A stretch of 64,000 bases of DNA from JAPPLB01 sp965204095 (GTDB taxonomy: Bacteria; Acidobacteriota; Terriglobia; Bryobacterales; UBA6623). Under the pieces are notes generated by a model, which worked only from the letters and a program-made list of their open reading frames with translations, made no database searches and was not told the DNA's origin. Position 1 is the first letter of the stretch; each line of letters opens with the position of its first letter. The stretch lies in assembly GCA_965204095.1 (NCBI GenBank), contig OZ241991.1, forward strand, positions 4,216,001 through 4,280,000, in the 5' to 3' direction. Of this stretch, positions 1 through 9,750 are shown one piece after another. The translations under genes were made by a program, and so were the position numbers.

Positions 1-526
1 GAATCACCTGTTGGACTTCGATGCCGCACGAAGCCGTGACAATCGCCTTCGGTCGGGCGTCGTCGATCCGAATGGCAAGTTCCTGCGAAGCGAAACCGCC
101 AAAGACGACCGAATGCACCACACCGATGCGGGCGCAGGCCAGCATGGCGATCGCCGCCTCAGGGATCATGGGCATGTAGATGATCAGCCGGTCTCCTTTT
201 TCCAGGCCGAGCGCACGAAGCGATCCTGCAAAACGAGATACCTCATCTTGCAAATCCTGGTAGGTGATCCGACGAACAACGCCGCTGACCGGGCTATCGT
301 AAATCAGGGCGGCTTGCTCCGCTCTCCCATTCTTTACGTGTACGTCCAAGGCGTTGTAGCAAGTGTTGAGCATGCCACCTTGGAACCACTGGAAGAAAGG
401 CCCTTTCGAGGCATGGAGAACACGGTCCCACTTCCGATCCCAGTGCACGGCTTCGGCCGCTTCCGCCCAGAAAGCCTCCGGCTCCATCAAGGAGCGCCGA
501 TAGTTCGTTTCATAGGAAGGCTTCAT
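1..526 (-). CDS. Acetyl-/propionyl-CoA synthetase, C-terminus beyond window
   Basis: This is the first 175 residues of an AMP-forming acyl-CoA synthetase of the Acs/PrpE type, which turns a short-chain acid plus ATP and CoA into acyl-CoA in the cytoplasm. Visible landmarks are the N-terminal MKPSYETNYRRSL stretch, NTCYNALDVHV (PrpE-like spelling of this conserved block), the QDLQDEVSRFAGSLRALG helix region and the strongly conserved GVVHSVVFGGFA loop. The ATG at 526 is preceded by GGAGGG nine bases upstream, which decides the start over the ATG eight bases earlier. The gene runs off the left edge, so the catalytic C-terminal domain is not seen and acetate and propionate preference cannot be separated, although the NTCYNALD block leans towards propionate. 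Confidence 0.85.
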   Translation of the reverse strand, partial: MKPSYETNYRRSLMEPEAFWAEAAEAVHWDRKWDRVLHASKGPFFQWFQGGMLNTCYNALDVHVKNGRAEQAALIYDSPVSGVVRRITYQDLQDEVSRFAGSLRALGLEKGDRLIIYMPMIPEAAIAMLACARIGVVHSVVFGGFASQELAIRIDDARPKAIVTASCGIEVQQVI

Positions 527-693
527 GTTCTGCATCCCTCCAGAAGCTGATCCGTCAAGGCAAAGGTTACAGTGTATCCCCTCTCCGCAACCGGACGGGG
601 AATGCTGGTTGATTGCCGGCGTCTTCTTCCCGGGCTGCATTGATCACACGACGGACGGTCCAACTCTATAATGTTCACCGAGGTAGAACGAAC

Positions 694-1908
694 ATGGTTT
701 CCTCCACACGAAGACGAATCTTGCAAGGCGCCGGCCTGGGATCACTCACCGGTCTGTGGCCGTTCGCCGCATCAGGGGCGCGCAAGACCGGGCGAGATGT
801 TTATGGGGAACTCGGTATCCGTCCGTTGATCAACTTTCAGGGCACCTATACGACGATCGGGGCATCCAAGCAGACCTCCGAGTTATTTGAGGCACAGGCC
901 GAAGCGGCGCGTCACTACGTGGTGCTCGAGGAGCTACAGGATGCCATTGGCTGGCGGATTTCCGAGCTGATTGGCTGTGAAGACGCCATGGTCAGCACCG
1001 GCGCGGCGGGAGCGATCGCCATCGGCACCTACGCCTGCGTCGCCGGTGACGATCCGAAGAACATCCGACAGCTTCCCGATGTCGGCGGCATGAAGTCTGA
1101 AGTGGTCATCCAGACCATCCACCGAAACGGGTACGATCACGCCGTTCGCACTGCGGGCGTCAAGATTGTCGAGGTCGAGGGCGCCGAGCAACTCAAAAAG
1201 GCCATCAACGAGAACACAGCGATGATCTACATGCTCGGCGGCACGACCGGTGACTGGGCCTGGAAGGATCGGGAGCACGTCGAAGTCAGCGATGTTCTCG
1301 CCATCGCGAAGCCGTCCGGCGTTCCGGTCATGGTCGATGCCGCCAACATGCTGCCCCCTTGGAAGAACATCCAAGAGCTTGCTGCTATCGGCGTCGATCT
1401 GATCTGTGTCAGCGGCGGAAAGCACATCAGTGGCCCGCAGTGCTCAGGACTTCTGGCCGGCCGCAAGGACTTGATTCAGGCCGCGTGGCTCAACTCCAAT
1501 CCCCACTCCAACTCCAGCGGACGTGCCATGAAGGTCGGACGTGAAGAGATGGTCGCCCTGTGGCTGGCCGTGGAGCGCTACGCCAAGCTTGACTTCAAAG
1601 CTATCGACAAGGAATCCAGGAAGCAAGCGGATTGGCTGGAAAGCCAGATCAAGAAGATCCGGGGCCTTCGGACGAGCCGCGTTCCGTTCGAGCGCACCCG
1701 GCGCGTGCATCGCGTGGTGGTTGAATGGGACGAAGCGGAATTCGGCATCACCACCAGGCAACTGCGGGAACAACTCCTGGAAGGCGAGCCCCGCATCGCT
1801 GTCGCCGGCAACCCCCAGCAGGGGGTTCAGTTCACCGTATTCATGAATGACCCGGGTGACGAGAAGCTGGCGGCCCGGCGAATGCGGGAGATTTTCGCCG
1901 GGACTTAG
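694..1908 (+). CDS. SelA-like PLP-dependent enzyme with Tat signal
   Basis: This is a PLP enzyme of the SelA / D-glucosaminate-6-phosphate ammonia-lyase fold, 404 residues. The ATG at 694 follows a GAGGT ribosome-binding site and gives an N-terminus with RRRILQGAG, a twin-arginine-like signal, so the protein is probably exported. The PLP lysine is likely in VSGGKHISGPQCSG, the hallmark SGGK..GPQ block of the SelA group, and GELGIRPLINFQGTYT is the usual family N-terminus. True SelA is cytoplasmic and has a different N-terminal domain, so this is almost certainly not selenocysteine synthase. An amino-sugar or amino-acid lyase or racemase role is possible, but the substrate cannot be told from sequence. 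It stands alone on this strand. Confidence 0.75.
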   Translation: MVSSTRRRILQGAGLGSLTGLWPFAASGARKTGRDVYGELGIRPLINFQGTYTTIGASKQTSELFEAQAEAARHYVVLEELQDAIGWRISELIGCEDAMVSTGAAGAIAIGTYACVAGDDPKNIRQLPDVGGMKSEVVIQTIHRNGYDHAVRTAGVKIVEVEGAEQLKKAINENTAMIYMLGGTTGDWAWKDREHVEVSDVLAIAKPSGVPVMVDAANMLPPWKNIQELAAIGVDLICVSGGKHISGPQCSGLLAGRKDLIQAAWLNSNPHSNSSGRAMKVGREEMVALWLAVERYAKLDFKAIDKESRKQADWLESQIKKIRGLRTSRVPFERTRRVHRVVVEWDEAEFGITTRQLREQLLEGEPRIAVAGNPQQGVQFTVFMNDPGDEKLAARRMREIFAGT

Positions 1909-2175
1909 TCGATAGATGTTGATGAAAGTCACTCAGGCGGCGTTATCCGCCGTGACGCCGAAGGACGCCCTCTGGCAACTCCGGGAACGCTGCGCCGCAC
2001 TCTCCGTGCCGCCGGACGGAAGAGGCGCCTAACCTTTCGGGGGACGACGGACGTTAGCGCTCGTCGGCTTTGTCGTTCGTTGGAGGAGATCGTCGAGAAC
2101 CGTCGTACTACTCATTCCTCGCCGAGCAACCGCAGATGCCCGCTGCGCCTTCCGCGGGACTACTGCCCCGGGCTG

Positions 2176-5100
2176 CTAATAAGCGTCCCTGCGGGGCCGG
2201 ACGTTCTTGATGGGTATTGTGACGACGTTGCTGATGAACAACACTTGCGCGATCGTAACGGGGGCAGTCGGGTTGTCCTCATGGCCTTCATTGAGCCGCA
2301 TGTTGATCTGATAGACACCCACCTGCCCCGGCATCAAGCCAACGAATTGGATTACCGCCGACCGGCCATCCACGAGAGACGACACGAAGTCGGCCGCCAC
2401 GAACGGTACGGTCAGCGACTCGCCGGTCGGTATGGGTTGCCCGGAGGGGATACCCAAGTCCTGAGGATTCGGCGCGGTTTGCCCCAATCCGGTTCCGAAC
2501 AGAGTGATCACTTCTCCCGGAGACGCCGGGTTCTCGGGCGTAATCAATGAGAACGGCTCGTTGCCGCAGCACAGAGTGTTCGTGCGGCTTTGGACGTTCA
2601 CGACCCTCTCATCGGTCGTCTCGGCTGAAAACTCGATCTCATTCGCCTCACGACCCGCGACTCGCGCAGTGAGCAGGACGATCACCGGAGTCTGGCCTCC
2701 CCTAAGGGTTCCATCCTCGGCGTTCGTTTCCACCATCAGTTGGGAGCCTTCGTTGACGGAGACGGAAAATGTAATGTTGTTGCCTTCCACGCCCAGGACT
2801 CGCGCAACCACCTGCATGATCGGAGCCTGGGGATCGAAACCTTCGAGCCGTCGAGCCGTGGCATCAGGGTCGCCGAGGCCGGAGTTGATCTCGTCGACCA
2901 TCTTGTTGCGGATGCTGGCCAGCGTATCGTCTTCTTGTACAACGACGATGTACGGACGATCGTTAATGGTGACGGTGAAGGTGTCGCCTGCTTGAATCTC
3001 TCCCGTCAAGGTGACATCGGCGCGCGCCGAGAAGAACCCCTCCCTTGCGGCGGAAGCGACGACATCAGGGTCTCCATCTCCGTCGTTGATGGCAGCCACG
3101 AGCGCGTCCCGCACGCTCTGGGCGCTATCGCCGTCCACTGTGACGTAGGAATAGGTCCTGCCTTGCACTCTGATGGTGACGGTAACGCCTGCGGTGATCG
3201 TGGTGCCTTCACGGGTATCGGTTTGCGTAACTGCGATGCGGCCTTGGGCAATGCCCGTAGTATGAACAGCGATGGCCTGCCGCGGTTCGGGTCCATCAAA
3301 CGCAAACAAGCCCGGTGAAGCACGAGCCACTCTCGCGGCCCAGGGCGCGGAAACGCTCACCGTCCCGTCGTCCCGCAGCCTGCGCACGTAGACACTGGCA
3401 GTGCTGCCCACCGTTTCGAAAGGAACGAGGAAATAAATCTGTTCCGGAGTGACGCTGAACAAGGGCGCTGCGACTCCGTTGACATAGACGCGCACCCCAC
3501 CCAATTCCGTGGGCAGTTCCAACGAACGACTGCCTAACCCGGAGTCGCCGTGGAGAAAACCTCGAACGCCTTCTCCCTCTGGCGGCACTTCGGGATCCGC
3601 GTACTCCGGATACCAAATACGATCTGCGAAGTCCTTGCCGAACAAGACCGCGATCGTGCCAACCGGCAACTCACGAGCGTCGCTGCCTCCCTTGAGCTGT
3701 TGTCCGGAACGCGCGGGTGCGGTTGTGTTTCTTTCGCCCAGCTCCGTGACAGAGGTGAAGGAGATACTGTTTCCTTCCGGGCCGGGCTCCTTGGCGAAGA
3801 CACGGAAGCCGTAGTTGAGGTCGCCTCCAGCGAGGGTTTCCCCCTCCGCTTCGACCGTAATGAGCGCTCCAGGCGACAACGTGAACGAATAGGGGATGTT
3901 GTTGCCTGTCGGGCCGATATCCCGGAACACGAACCGCAGCACGTTGAGAACGTCTCCGGCCGTATCTCGGAGCGCGAAGAACCGTGAGTCGGGGTTGTTC
4001 CTGAACCTGTGCAAGAAGCGGTCGACCATCACGAACGGTTGGTCATCCGCTTGAACGGTGACCTCATACGTTTCATCGCCGACGTTGAGTGTGATGCGGT
4101 CACCAGCTTGAATCTCGCCGTCGAACGTCAGGGTGCCGCTGGCATGGTTGCCGCCTTGCACGGCGGGACTCGCCGTGGCGAGGGAATAGGGGTCGGTATT
4201 GATCTGCTCGAGAAGTGATGCAGCGGCCTGTGGCGCCGCATCGCCCTCTTCCGCAACATGTTCGTACTTGCGGGGTCCGATCGTGACTGTCGTTACCTGC
4301 CCAGCCGTCAGATCGCCCGTCATGAAGATGGAGCCGCTTGCAGGAATCTGGTAAGACGCGGCGTTGACAAGTCCATCGTCGGCAATCTGGTCTACGGCCG
4401 GCGTAAAGACCAAAACGCGCCGTGTAAAAGGGTCGGCCACATAGAGGTTCTCACCGTCAATGGCGAGCGTGCCGGGCGAGCGCAGGCTCGCCGCGCCGGT
4501 AGACTCTCTCAGACTCTGAAAGTCGGCCTGTCCCAGCACGGCATCCGCCGCCGCTCCGTTCTCCTCTGGGACCTCGTTGTAGATCAGCACCCGATCGTTC
4601 CCGCTGTCCGAGATATAGAGCTTCTCGCCGTCCGAAAGCGCGAAGCGTGGGAAATGCAGAGTTCTTTCACAACGCCTGGGATAGGCCGGGCCGCAGTCGT
4701 CGTCATTGAAGAAATCGATCATGCCATCGCAATCGTTGTCGATCCCGTCCGAGCAGGACTCTTCCTTTTCCTCCGTGACTTCGCAGTCGTCATCCGGCTC
4801 GGAAGACATCTCGTCATCGAGGTTCGAGGGCGGCGGCGGGTCCAATGGTTCGCACAGCGATCTGGAATCGTTTGCCACAGAAGTTTCAAGATCCACCTGC
4901 CCTACCACGACATCGGCGGGAGAGAAATTCTGCGTAGGGATGTTGAAGAAGATCATCACCCGGCTGAAGCCCAGGTCGCTGACGAACATCTGGCCGTTCG
5001 TGACGGTGACGGCCACCGGGTCGAGCATTGTCGAGGCCGTGGTCTCCACGTTCGACTTCGTAATGTCGGGCTCGGGACGCGTTTCGAAGTCGGGTTGGCC

Positions 5101-5934
5101 CAGGACGATGTTGGCGGAAGCTCCGTTAGAAGTCGGGATCGAGTTGTAGATCAGGATGCGTCCGTTCAGTGTGTCGGCAACGAACAGACGCCCGCTGTCG
5201 ATCCAGACGCCCTGCGGTCCCCGCAAACCGTCGGCTGTCGTCCGCGGGGAGCTAGTCTCAAAGTCTGGCTGTCCGACCACAACGTCAGGGAGTGTCCCGT
5301 TCATGGTGGGAATCGTCTGCCAAATGAGAACGCGGTTGTTGTCGGTGTCGGCGACCGCGAGCGTCGTGCCGTCGGAGTGGACCGCCGAAGGGTTCTGGAC
5401 ACCGTCGGCGAGCCCCGGCCCGAAACTGTCGAAGTCGGTCTGACCGAGTACGGTATCCGGCAGGCCGACACAGACGGGACAGAATTCGTCATCCGGCAAA
5501 TCCGCTCCCGGCTGCGGCAATTCCGCATCGAGGTCGGGGATGAAGCTCGACAAGTCTTCGTAGATCAGGACCCTGTTGTTGAGGGGAGTCGAACCGACTT
5601 CATTGCCGTCCGCGATGAAGAGGTGTCCTCCTGCGATGGCGACTCCCGCCGCCCCGCCGATGGTCTCACGGCTCGACAACGGCGCCTGACGAGTGAAACT
5701 GGGTTGGCCGACAACCAGGCGGGCTGCCTGCCCGTTCACAAAGGCAGGTTGCGCTGTTGCTGTGGGCGCCAGTGAGAGCGCCAGCAGCATCGACACGACG
5801 AGACTGTCCCGCCTAATGGTTCCGGTGCCGATCAGGCATCCCCGATGCGGCTGAAAGTTCCTCGTGTGCACTGCTTGATTACGGGGATGCCCTGAGAGAA
5901 TACCGCGTAGGTGGAAACGGCGAATCAAGAACAA
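2176..5934 (-). CDS. Giant secreted NHL-repeat protein with TIGR03437 domains
   Basis: This protein has about 1252 residues. A signal peptide lies near residues 42-62 (VVSMLLALSLAPTATAQ). A series of NHL-type propeller repeats follows (about 65-530), each marked by VVGQPDF/VLGQADF and NNRVLIY/NGRILIY. It is interrupted at about 391-417 by a MopE-like calcium- or metal-binding motif (CSDGIDNDCDG). Four related modules of the form GDxxTVTI..YxVxxxD...INxxxGDPD (about 540-660 and 910-1050) and two TIGR03437 Solibacter-type domains (about 750-880 and 1130-1215) complete it. NHL plus TIGR03437 is typical of acidobacterial surface proteins; ligand and role are unknown. The longest frame opens with TTG and the real start may be closer to the signal peptide, so the first roughly 35 residues are doubtful. 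Confidence 0.85.
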   Translation of the reverse strand: MFLIRRFHLRGILSGHPRNQAVHTRNFQPHRGCLIGTGTIRRDSLVVSMLLALSLAPTATAQPAFVNGQAARLVVGQPSFTRQAPLSSRETIGGAAGVAIAGGHLFIADGNEVGSTPLNNRVLIYEDLSSFIPDLDAELPQPGADLPDDEFCPVCVGLPDTVLGQTDFDSFGPGLADGVQNPSAVHSDGTTLAVADTDNNRVLIWQTIPTMNGTLPDVVVGQPDFETSSPRTTADGLRGPQGVWIDSGRLFVADTLNGRILIYNSIPTSNGASANIVLGQPDFETRPEPDITKSNVETTASTMLDPVAVTVTNGQMFVSDLGFSRVMIFFNIPTQNFSPADVVVGQVDLETSVANDSRSLCEPLDPPPPSNLDDEMSSEPDDDCEVTEEKEESCSDGIDNDCDGMIDFFNDDDCGPAYPRRCERTLHFPRFALSDGEKLYISDSGNDRVLIYNEVPEENGAAADAVLGQADFQSLRESTGAASLRSPGTLAIDGENLYVADPFTRRVLVFTPAVDQIADDGLVNAASYQIPASGSIFMTGDLTAGQVTTVTIGPRKYEHVAEEGDAAPQAAASLLEQINTDPYSLATASPAVQGGNHASGTLTFDGEIQAGDRITLNVGDETYEVTVQADDQPFVMVDRFLHRFRNNPDSRFFALRDTAGDVLNVLRFVFRDIGPTGNNIPYSFTLSPGALITVEAEGETLAGGDLNYGFRVFAKEPGPEGNSISFTSVTELGERNTTAPARSGQQLKGGSDARELPVGTIAVLFGKDFADRIWYPEYADPEVPPEGEGVRGFLHGDSGLGSRSLELPTELGGVRVYVNGVAAPLFSVTPEQIYFLVPFETVGSTASVYVRRLRDDGTVSVSAPWAARVARASPGLFAFDGPEPRQAIAVHTTGIAQGRIAVTQTDTREGTTITAGVTVTIRVQGRTYSYVTVDGDSAQSVRDALVAAINDGDGDPDVVASAAREGFFSARADVTLTGEIQAGDTFTVTINDRPYIVVVQEDDTLASIRNKMVDEINSGLGDPDATARRLEGFDPQAPIMQVVARVLGVEGNNITFSVSVNEGSQLMVETNAEDGTLRGGQTPVIVLLTARVAGREANEIEFSAETTDERVVNVQSRTNTLCCGNEPFSLITPENPASPGEVITLFGTGLGQTAPNPQDLGIPSGQPIPTGESLTVPFVAADFVSSLVDGRSAVIQFVGLMPGQVGVYQINMRLNEGHEDNPTAPVTIAQVLFISNVVTIPIKNVRPRRDAY

Positions 5935-5958
5935 GCCCTTCCCCCAATACCTAATACG

Positions 5959-6333
5959 TTACGACGAAGCGGAAGGGTTTCTCAAATAGGCGTCGTCACC
6001 TCGCAGCCAGTCTTCGCGCACGGGCTGGAAGAGATCCAGAGCGACGGAATCCTCGAGAGCTTCCACTTTGTGCGGCTTGTGAGAAGGAATCTGCATCATC
6101 TCGCCGGCCGACACCTCTTCTTCATGGTCGTCAAAGTAGAAGCGCAAACGGCCCTCCATCACATAGCTCACCTGCTCGTTCTCGTGATGGTGCCGGGGAA
6201 CAATCCCTCCCTGTTTCAAATAGATATGAGCTATCGTCATGCGGTCGGTGTGGACAACCCGTCTTGCAGTCGCGGGCCCAAGCTCTTCGTGCTCGATGTC
6301 ATCCCAGCGATGGATTTTGCTTTGACCGGCCAT
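5959..6333 (-). CDS. Small single-domain cupin protein
   Basis: This is a 124-residue single-domain cupin. The metal-binding half-motif PRHHHENEQVSYVMEG (His-His-His...Glu) near residues 47-62 and the second cupin motif with IPSHKPHKVEA near 82-92 are both present, so the metal site should be intact. Such stand-alone cupins act as small dioxygenases, isomerases or ligand sensors, and no substrate can be assigned here. It lies just upstream of the NHL-repeat gene on the same strand, with only about 25 bases to the earliest possible start of that gene, so the two may be co-transcribed. There is no signal peptide; it is cytoplasmic. Confidence 0.8.
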   Translation of the reverse strand: MAGQSKIHRWDDIEHEELGPATARRVVHTDRMTIAHIYLKQGGIVPRHHHENEQVSYVMEGRLRFYFDDHEEEVSAGEMMQIPSHKPHKVEALEDSVALDLFQPVREDWLRGDDAYLRNPSASS

Positions 6334-6437
6334 GGTTGACTTGCTCTCGAAGCGGTATGAACCGCCGCCGCAGCTTTAGCGAGGCGCGAAGCCTCGAGTC
6401 GGGGCGTAACACACCATTATATAAACGTATCGCAGTG

Positions 6438-6443
6438 TAGAAT
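6438..6443 (+). promoter_or_regulatory. Possible extended -10 box for tRNA-Ile2
   Basis: TAGAAT preceded by TGT, about 30 bases before the tRNA, fits an extended -10 element. No good -35 is seen at the right distance, so this is tentative. Confidence 0.3.
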
Positions 6444-6472
6444 CGTGGGAGGCGCAAGCCTGTTGCTCGGGA

Positions 6473-6548
6473 GGGCCCTTAGCTCAGCGGTTAGAGCTGC
6501 GGACTCATAATCCGTAGGCCGCAGGTTCGAATCCTGCAGGGCCCACCA
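6473..6548 (+). tRNA. tRNA-Ile2 (CAU, lysidine type)
   Basis: This is a full cloverleaf of 76 nt with an encoded CCA. The acceptor stem GGGCCCT pairs with AGGGCCC, the D arm is GCTC..GAGC, the anticodon stem GCGGA/TCCGT holds loop CTCATAA (anticodon CAT at 6506-6508), and the T arm is GCAGG TTCGAAT CCTGC. CAT could mean Met or the lysidine-modified Ile2. The acceptor and D-arm sequence closely follow the minor isoleucine tRNA (E. coli ileX begins GGCCCCTTAGCTCAG) rather than an elongator Met tRNA, so Ile2 is preferred. Confidence 0.85.
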
Positions 6549-6565
6549 ATCTTCACGGCCATCAG

Positions 6566-8209
6566 CTATTCACGATTGGCGATGAATGGCGCCTCCGCCG
6601 TGACGGACTCATTCGCGGCGACAAGTACTCGGCGGCCGCGTTCGCGCAGATAGCGCAGGTCTTCGGCGATGCCGAGGTCGAAGTGATTGTCCCGGCCGAC
6701 TGCGAAGACGGTGTAGGACCCCGGAGGGACACCTGAGATGGCATACGCGCCGTCTTCGCGCCGGTAGCGCCCCAAGCGCTCGAAATGCCAATCCTCTTCG
6801 TAGCGGCTAGGCAAGAGCACAACGAAGCCCTCCGTAGTTCCGGAAGCCTTCGAGCCTTCTTCAGCAACGGTTCCCTGCACGGCGCCGGCATCGAATGCGA
6901 TGCGGATCTCGAGTCCCTCGAGCGGCGCGCTTTGCGGTACCGACACCCTCCGGCTGTTCAACGGCTGGCCGTCGATCAACATCCGCCTCACGTAGGCTGT
7001 TTTCGGCAGTTCGGTGACAAAAACGTAATGGGAGCCCGGCGTGACGCCGCTAAAGCGGAACTCGCCGCCGGCGGCGAGCGTAGGCAGGCGGGTCAAGCGT
7101 CCGCTGGGGGCGCCCACATCCGATACGAGACGCACCCTCATTGCTTGGTTGAGAGTTGCTGGGTCGTCCTGGGGCAGGGAGGTCTCAGCGACAATGCGGC
7201 CAACGACGTCCTGGGTGGTAGACACGGCAAGCGCGACTTCGATGGTCTTGCGAGAGACCAGCAGCACGGACTCTTCGGCATAAAAACCTCCGCCGCCCGT
7301 CTGGGCCACCAATCGATATTCTCCGGGGTGCAGTCCGCGCACGGCGAACAGCCCTTGCTCGTCAGGCGAAACGGAAGACACGATAATGTTTCCGGGGCCA
7401 ATGACGATCACATTGCAGGCAGGGCAGGGCTGCCCCCTTTCGCCGTGGAAGACAGACCCCTCGACCGACGTACGCATCGCGCGAGGCAGGTGGAAATCGA
7501 TCCCTTCGCGTTCAACTCCCCAGCGAACCGCGATCGGCGCGCTCTCCTCAATGGATCCCGCATTGGGATGGTACACGTTGGGGAACTCGAAGGCGCGGAC
7601 ACCGCGCGGGCTTCGCAGACTCAATGGCCGCACCGTCGCGAAGTAGCGGCCGGGCTCGAGCCCCGATAAGCGGTACTCGCCGAGATCGTTCGTGACTCCC
7701 GAGCGCTTGAACTGGAGCCGTGAGAGGCCCTGCGAAGTCATTCTCTCGTAGAGTTGAACGGTCGCCAGCGGGACAGCGTCGCCATCAGCGTCCAAGACAC
7801 GGCCCGAGATTGCCGCTGAACGCCTCATCTCGATGCGAAGGTCAGTGCGCGGCTCGTCGCCGCTCAGCTTGACACTCGCCGAAAGGCTGGAATCCGCTTC
7901 GTAACCATCCTTGCGGAAACTCAGCGAGTAGTCACCCAGCGGGAGGTCTGCAAATCGGAAGCGCCCGTCGAGGCCGGTGCGCGCGTGACGACTGACTGCT
8001 GGCCCATTTCTCGACATTTTGCTGGAAGCGAGACCCACCCGGACGCTCCGAAGCGGCTCGTTGCCGTGCGGCGCGGAGATGAACCCACGGATTTCTCCGG
8101 TCCGGATTTGTCCGGCGGCGGCAAGCATCATGCAGACAGGCAAGAGGCCGAGACAAGCGCATAGCGAGCTTGTCCGGAAACGCTTTTCCCGTCGATCGAG
8201 TCTCGTCAT
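6566..8209 (-). CDS. Secreted carboxypeptidase-regulatory-like protein (second of pair)
   Basis: This is a 547-residue protein with an N-terminal signal (about residues 14-34) followed by beta-rich repeats of the carboxypeptidase regulatory-like / CnaB-like type. Typical blocks are SVRVGLAS, GRFRFADLPLGDYSLSF, GEYRLSGLEPGRYF and GLFAVRGLHPGEYRLVA. Each is a prealbumin-like sandwich often found on secreted or outer-membrane proteins of Acidobacteria. No catalytic residues of a peptidase are visible. It overlaps the stop of the upstream gene by four bases (ATGA), so it is translationally coupled to a similar protein and the two probably work together at the cell surface. Confidence 0.75.
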   Translation of the reverse strand: MTRLDRREKRFRTSSLCACLGLLPVCMMLAAAGQIRTGEIRGFISAPHGNEPLRSVRVGLASSKMSRNGPAVSRHARTGLDGRFRFADLPLGDYSLSFRKDGYEADSSLSASVKLSGDEPRTDLRIEMRRSAAISGRVLDADGDAVPLATVQLYERMTSQGLSRLQFKRSGVTNDLGEYRLSGLEPGRYFATVRPLSLRSPRGVRAFEFPNVYHPNAGSIEESAPIAVRWGVEREGIDFHLPRAMRTSVEGSVFHGERGQPCPACNVIVIGPGNIIVSSVSPDEQGLFAVRGLHPGEYRLVAQTGGGGFYAEESVLLVSRKTIEVALAVSTTQDVVGRIVAETSLPQDDPATLNQAMRVRLVSDVGAPSGRLTRLPTLAAGGEFRFSGVTPGSHYVFVTELPKTAYVRRMLIDGQPLNSRRVSVPQSAPLEGLEIRIAFDAGAVQGTVAEEGSKASGTTEGFVVLLPSRYEEDWHFERLGRYRREDGAYAISGVPPGSYTVFAVGRDNHFDLGIAEDLRYLRERGRRVLVAANESVTAEAPFIANRE

Positions 8210-9750
8210 TCGACCGCCGTCAGATCTATCTCGACCTCACTGCCGGGTTCAATCGGAAAGCTCCGCACTGCATCTCCGGCGGATTCCCAGAGCTCCCGGC
8301 CGTGTACTTCTGCCGAGCTGCGGTCGCTCCAGGCACAGATCCGATACGGCCCCGGTGTCAGCTTCTCGAAAGCGAACGCGCCGTTCTGATCCGTTTGCGC
8401 CGAGACTATCCCGTTCGGCCCTTCAAAGCCAACGCGATAATGCGCGGCTGCGGGCTCGTCTCCGCGCCGTTCGCGGGACGGCTTCACGCGACCCCGGACA
8501 CGCGCGAACTCGGATGAAACAACCAGCGTCACATCGCGAATATCTCCAGACCGCAGCTCAATGCCCTGCGGCGGCAACGTCTCGCCGCCAATGCGGACGC
8601 TCTTGATATAAAATTCCCGGCTGGCCACGGAGAGGCGGTATGTCCCCGGCAAGAGGTGTTTTTCCTGGAAAGTAAAGTCCGGAAAGGCCGCAACGGCGCG
8701 TGTGGAAATGCCGGAGTCATCGGCGCGCACAAAGCTGAGGGAAAGATGATTGGGCAGCTCGCTCCCGTCGCTTTCCACCCGCCCGCGAAAGCCCGTCGGA
8801 TCCGATGGCTGAAGAGTGAGCCCCCGCATCTCGTTCTCAATGCGCACTACTCCGAGTGGGAATCGCTGCTGTGGTCCGCTGCGAGGATTTTGGCTGTACG
8901 AGAACACGTAGTCTCCCGGCAGAACATCTTCAACCGTGAAGGCGCCGTCACGCGCCAGCCGATACATGTATGAGCCGTATCGAGGGCCGGCCTGAAGCCT
9001 CCTTCTCAGCGGACGCATCCACAACAAGTGGTCTCCCTGCAATGACAGATCGACTCCGGCAACGCGTCCGGCAACCGTGAACGTCGAACCGGCGATATCC
9101 GCAAGCCGTAGCGAGATGCCGCCGATCTCTTCGCCCGCGGCAACGTCAATCGGCACCGGTTCGGAGCGAAGAGTTGCGTCGCCCCTTCCCCGACCGCCGA
9201 TAGCGCCATACAGTTCGTATGGACCCTCAGGCAGACCGATAATGCGGAATCGGCCGCGATCGTCGGTGCGCCCCTCGCCTCGCAAATTGGCGGCTTCCGT
9301 CGAAGCGGCGTTTGGCGTGAGCAGCCAGATGTGGGCGTTCTTGACCGGTTCGTTGAGGTCGTCAACCGCGGTTCCGGCCACGACAGCCCCTTTGACCAGC
9401 TCGAAGTCAAACGGACCGCACTCGGCTTTGAAGCAACTGACATTCAACTCTGTCTGTTTTTTTCCGCCTGCCGAGACAACAAGGTATCCGAACTTCTCGG
9501 CCTTCAATCGCAGGCGGCCGGCCGCCTCGCCCGCAAGCAGATACCGGCCCCGGCCATCAGTGCGGGTGACGGTGAACGTATGCCGGCCGTCGGGCGATCC
9601 GGCTGACACGAGAGCCTTGCGCAGCGGAACAAGCCGGTCGCCGACGCGCTCGTAGACGCTGCCGGTGATGGACTGCGCGGAAGCGCACGAAACCAGCAGC
9701 GAGAGCGCCAGGAGACGCCGTTCGACTGACCATGACACTCCTACTCGCAT
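8206..9750 (-). CDS. Secreted carboxypeptidase-regulatory-like protein (first of pair)
   Basis: This is a 514-residue protein from the ATG at 9750, chosen because it opens a good signal peptide (RRLLALSLLVSCASAQ) with AGGG just upstream; two earlier in-frame starts would bury that signal. The mature part is repeated regulatory-like / CnaB-type beta sandwiches: RGRYLLAGEAAGRLRLKAE, RGRFRIIGLPEGPYELYG, AFTVEDVLPGDYVFSY and AFAFEKLTPGPYRICA. Its stop overlaps the start of the neighbouring homologue by four bases, suggesting an ancient duplication kept as an operon. There is no enzyme motif; a structural or carbohydrate-binding surface role is inferred. Confidence 0.75.
   Translation of the reverse strand: MRVGVSWSVERRLLALSLLVSCASAQSITGSVYERVGDRLVPLRKALVSAGSPDGRHTFTVTRTDGRGRYLLAGEAAGRLRLKAEKFGYLVVSAGGKKQTELNVSCFKAECGPFDFELVKGAVVAGTAVDDLNEPVKNAHIWLLTPNAASTEAANLRGEGRTDDRGRFRIIGLPEGPYELYGAIGGRGRGDATLRSEPVPIDVAAGEEIGGISLRLADIAGSTFTVAGRVAGVDLSLQGDHLLWMRPLRRRLQAGPRYGSYMYRLARDGAFTVEDVLPGDYVFSYSQNPRSGPQQRFPLGVVRIENEMRGLTLQPSDPTGFRGRVESDGSELPNHLSLSFVRADDSGISTRAVAAFPDFTFQEKHLLPGTYRLSVASREFYIKSVRIGGETLPPQGIELRSGDIRDVTLVVSSEFARVRGRVKPSRERRGDEPAAAHYRVGFEGPNGIVSAQTDQNGAFAFEKLTPGPYRICAWSDRSSAEVHGRELWESAGDAVRSFPIEPGSEVEIDLTAVE

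Noticed and set aside
694..1908. Calling the SelA-like gene selenocysteine synthase
   Set aside because: It has an export signal and lacks the N-terminal domain of SelA; no selB or tRNA-Sec is present in the window.
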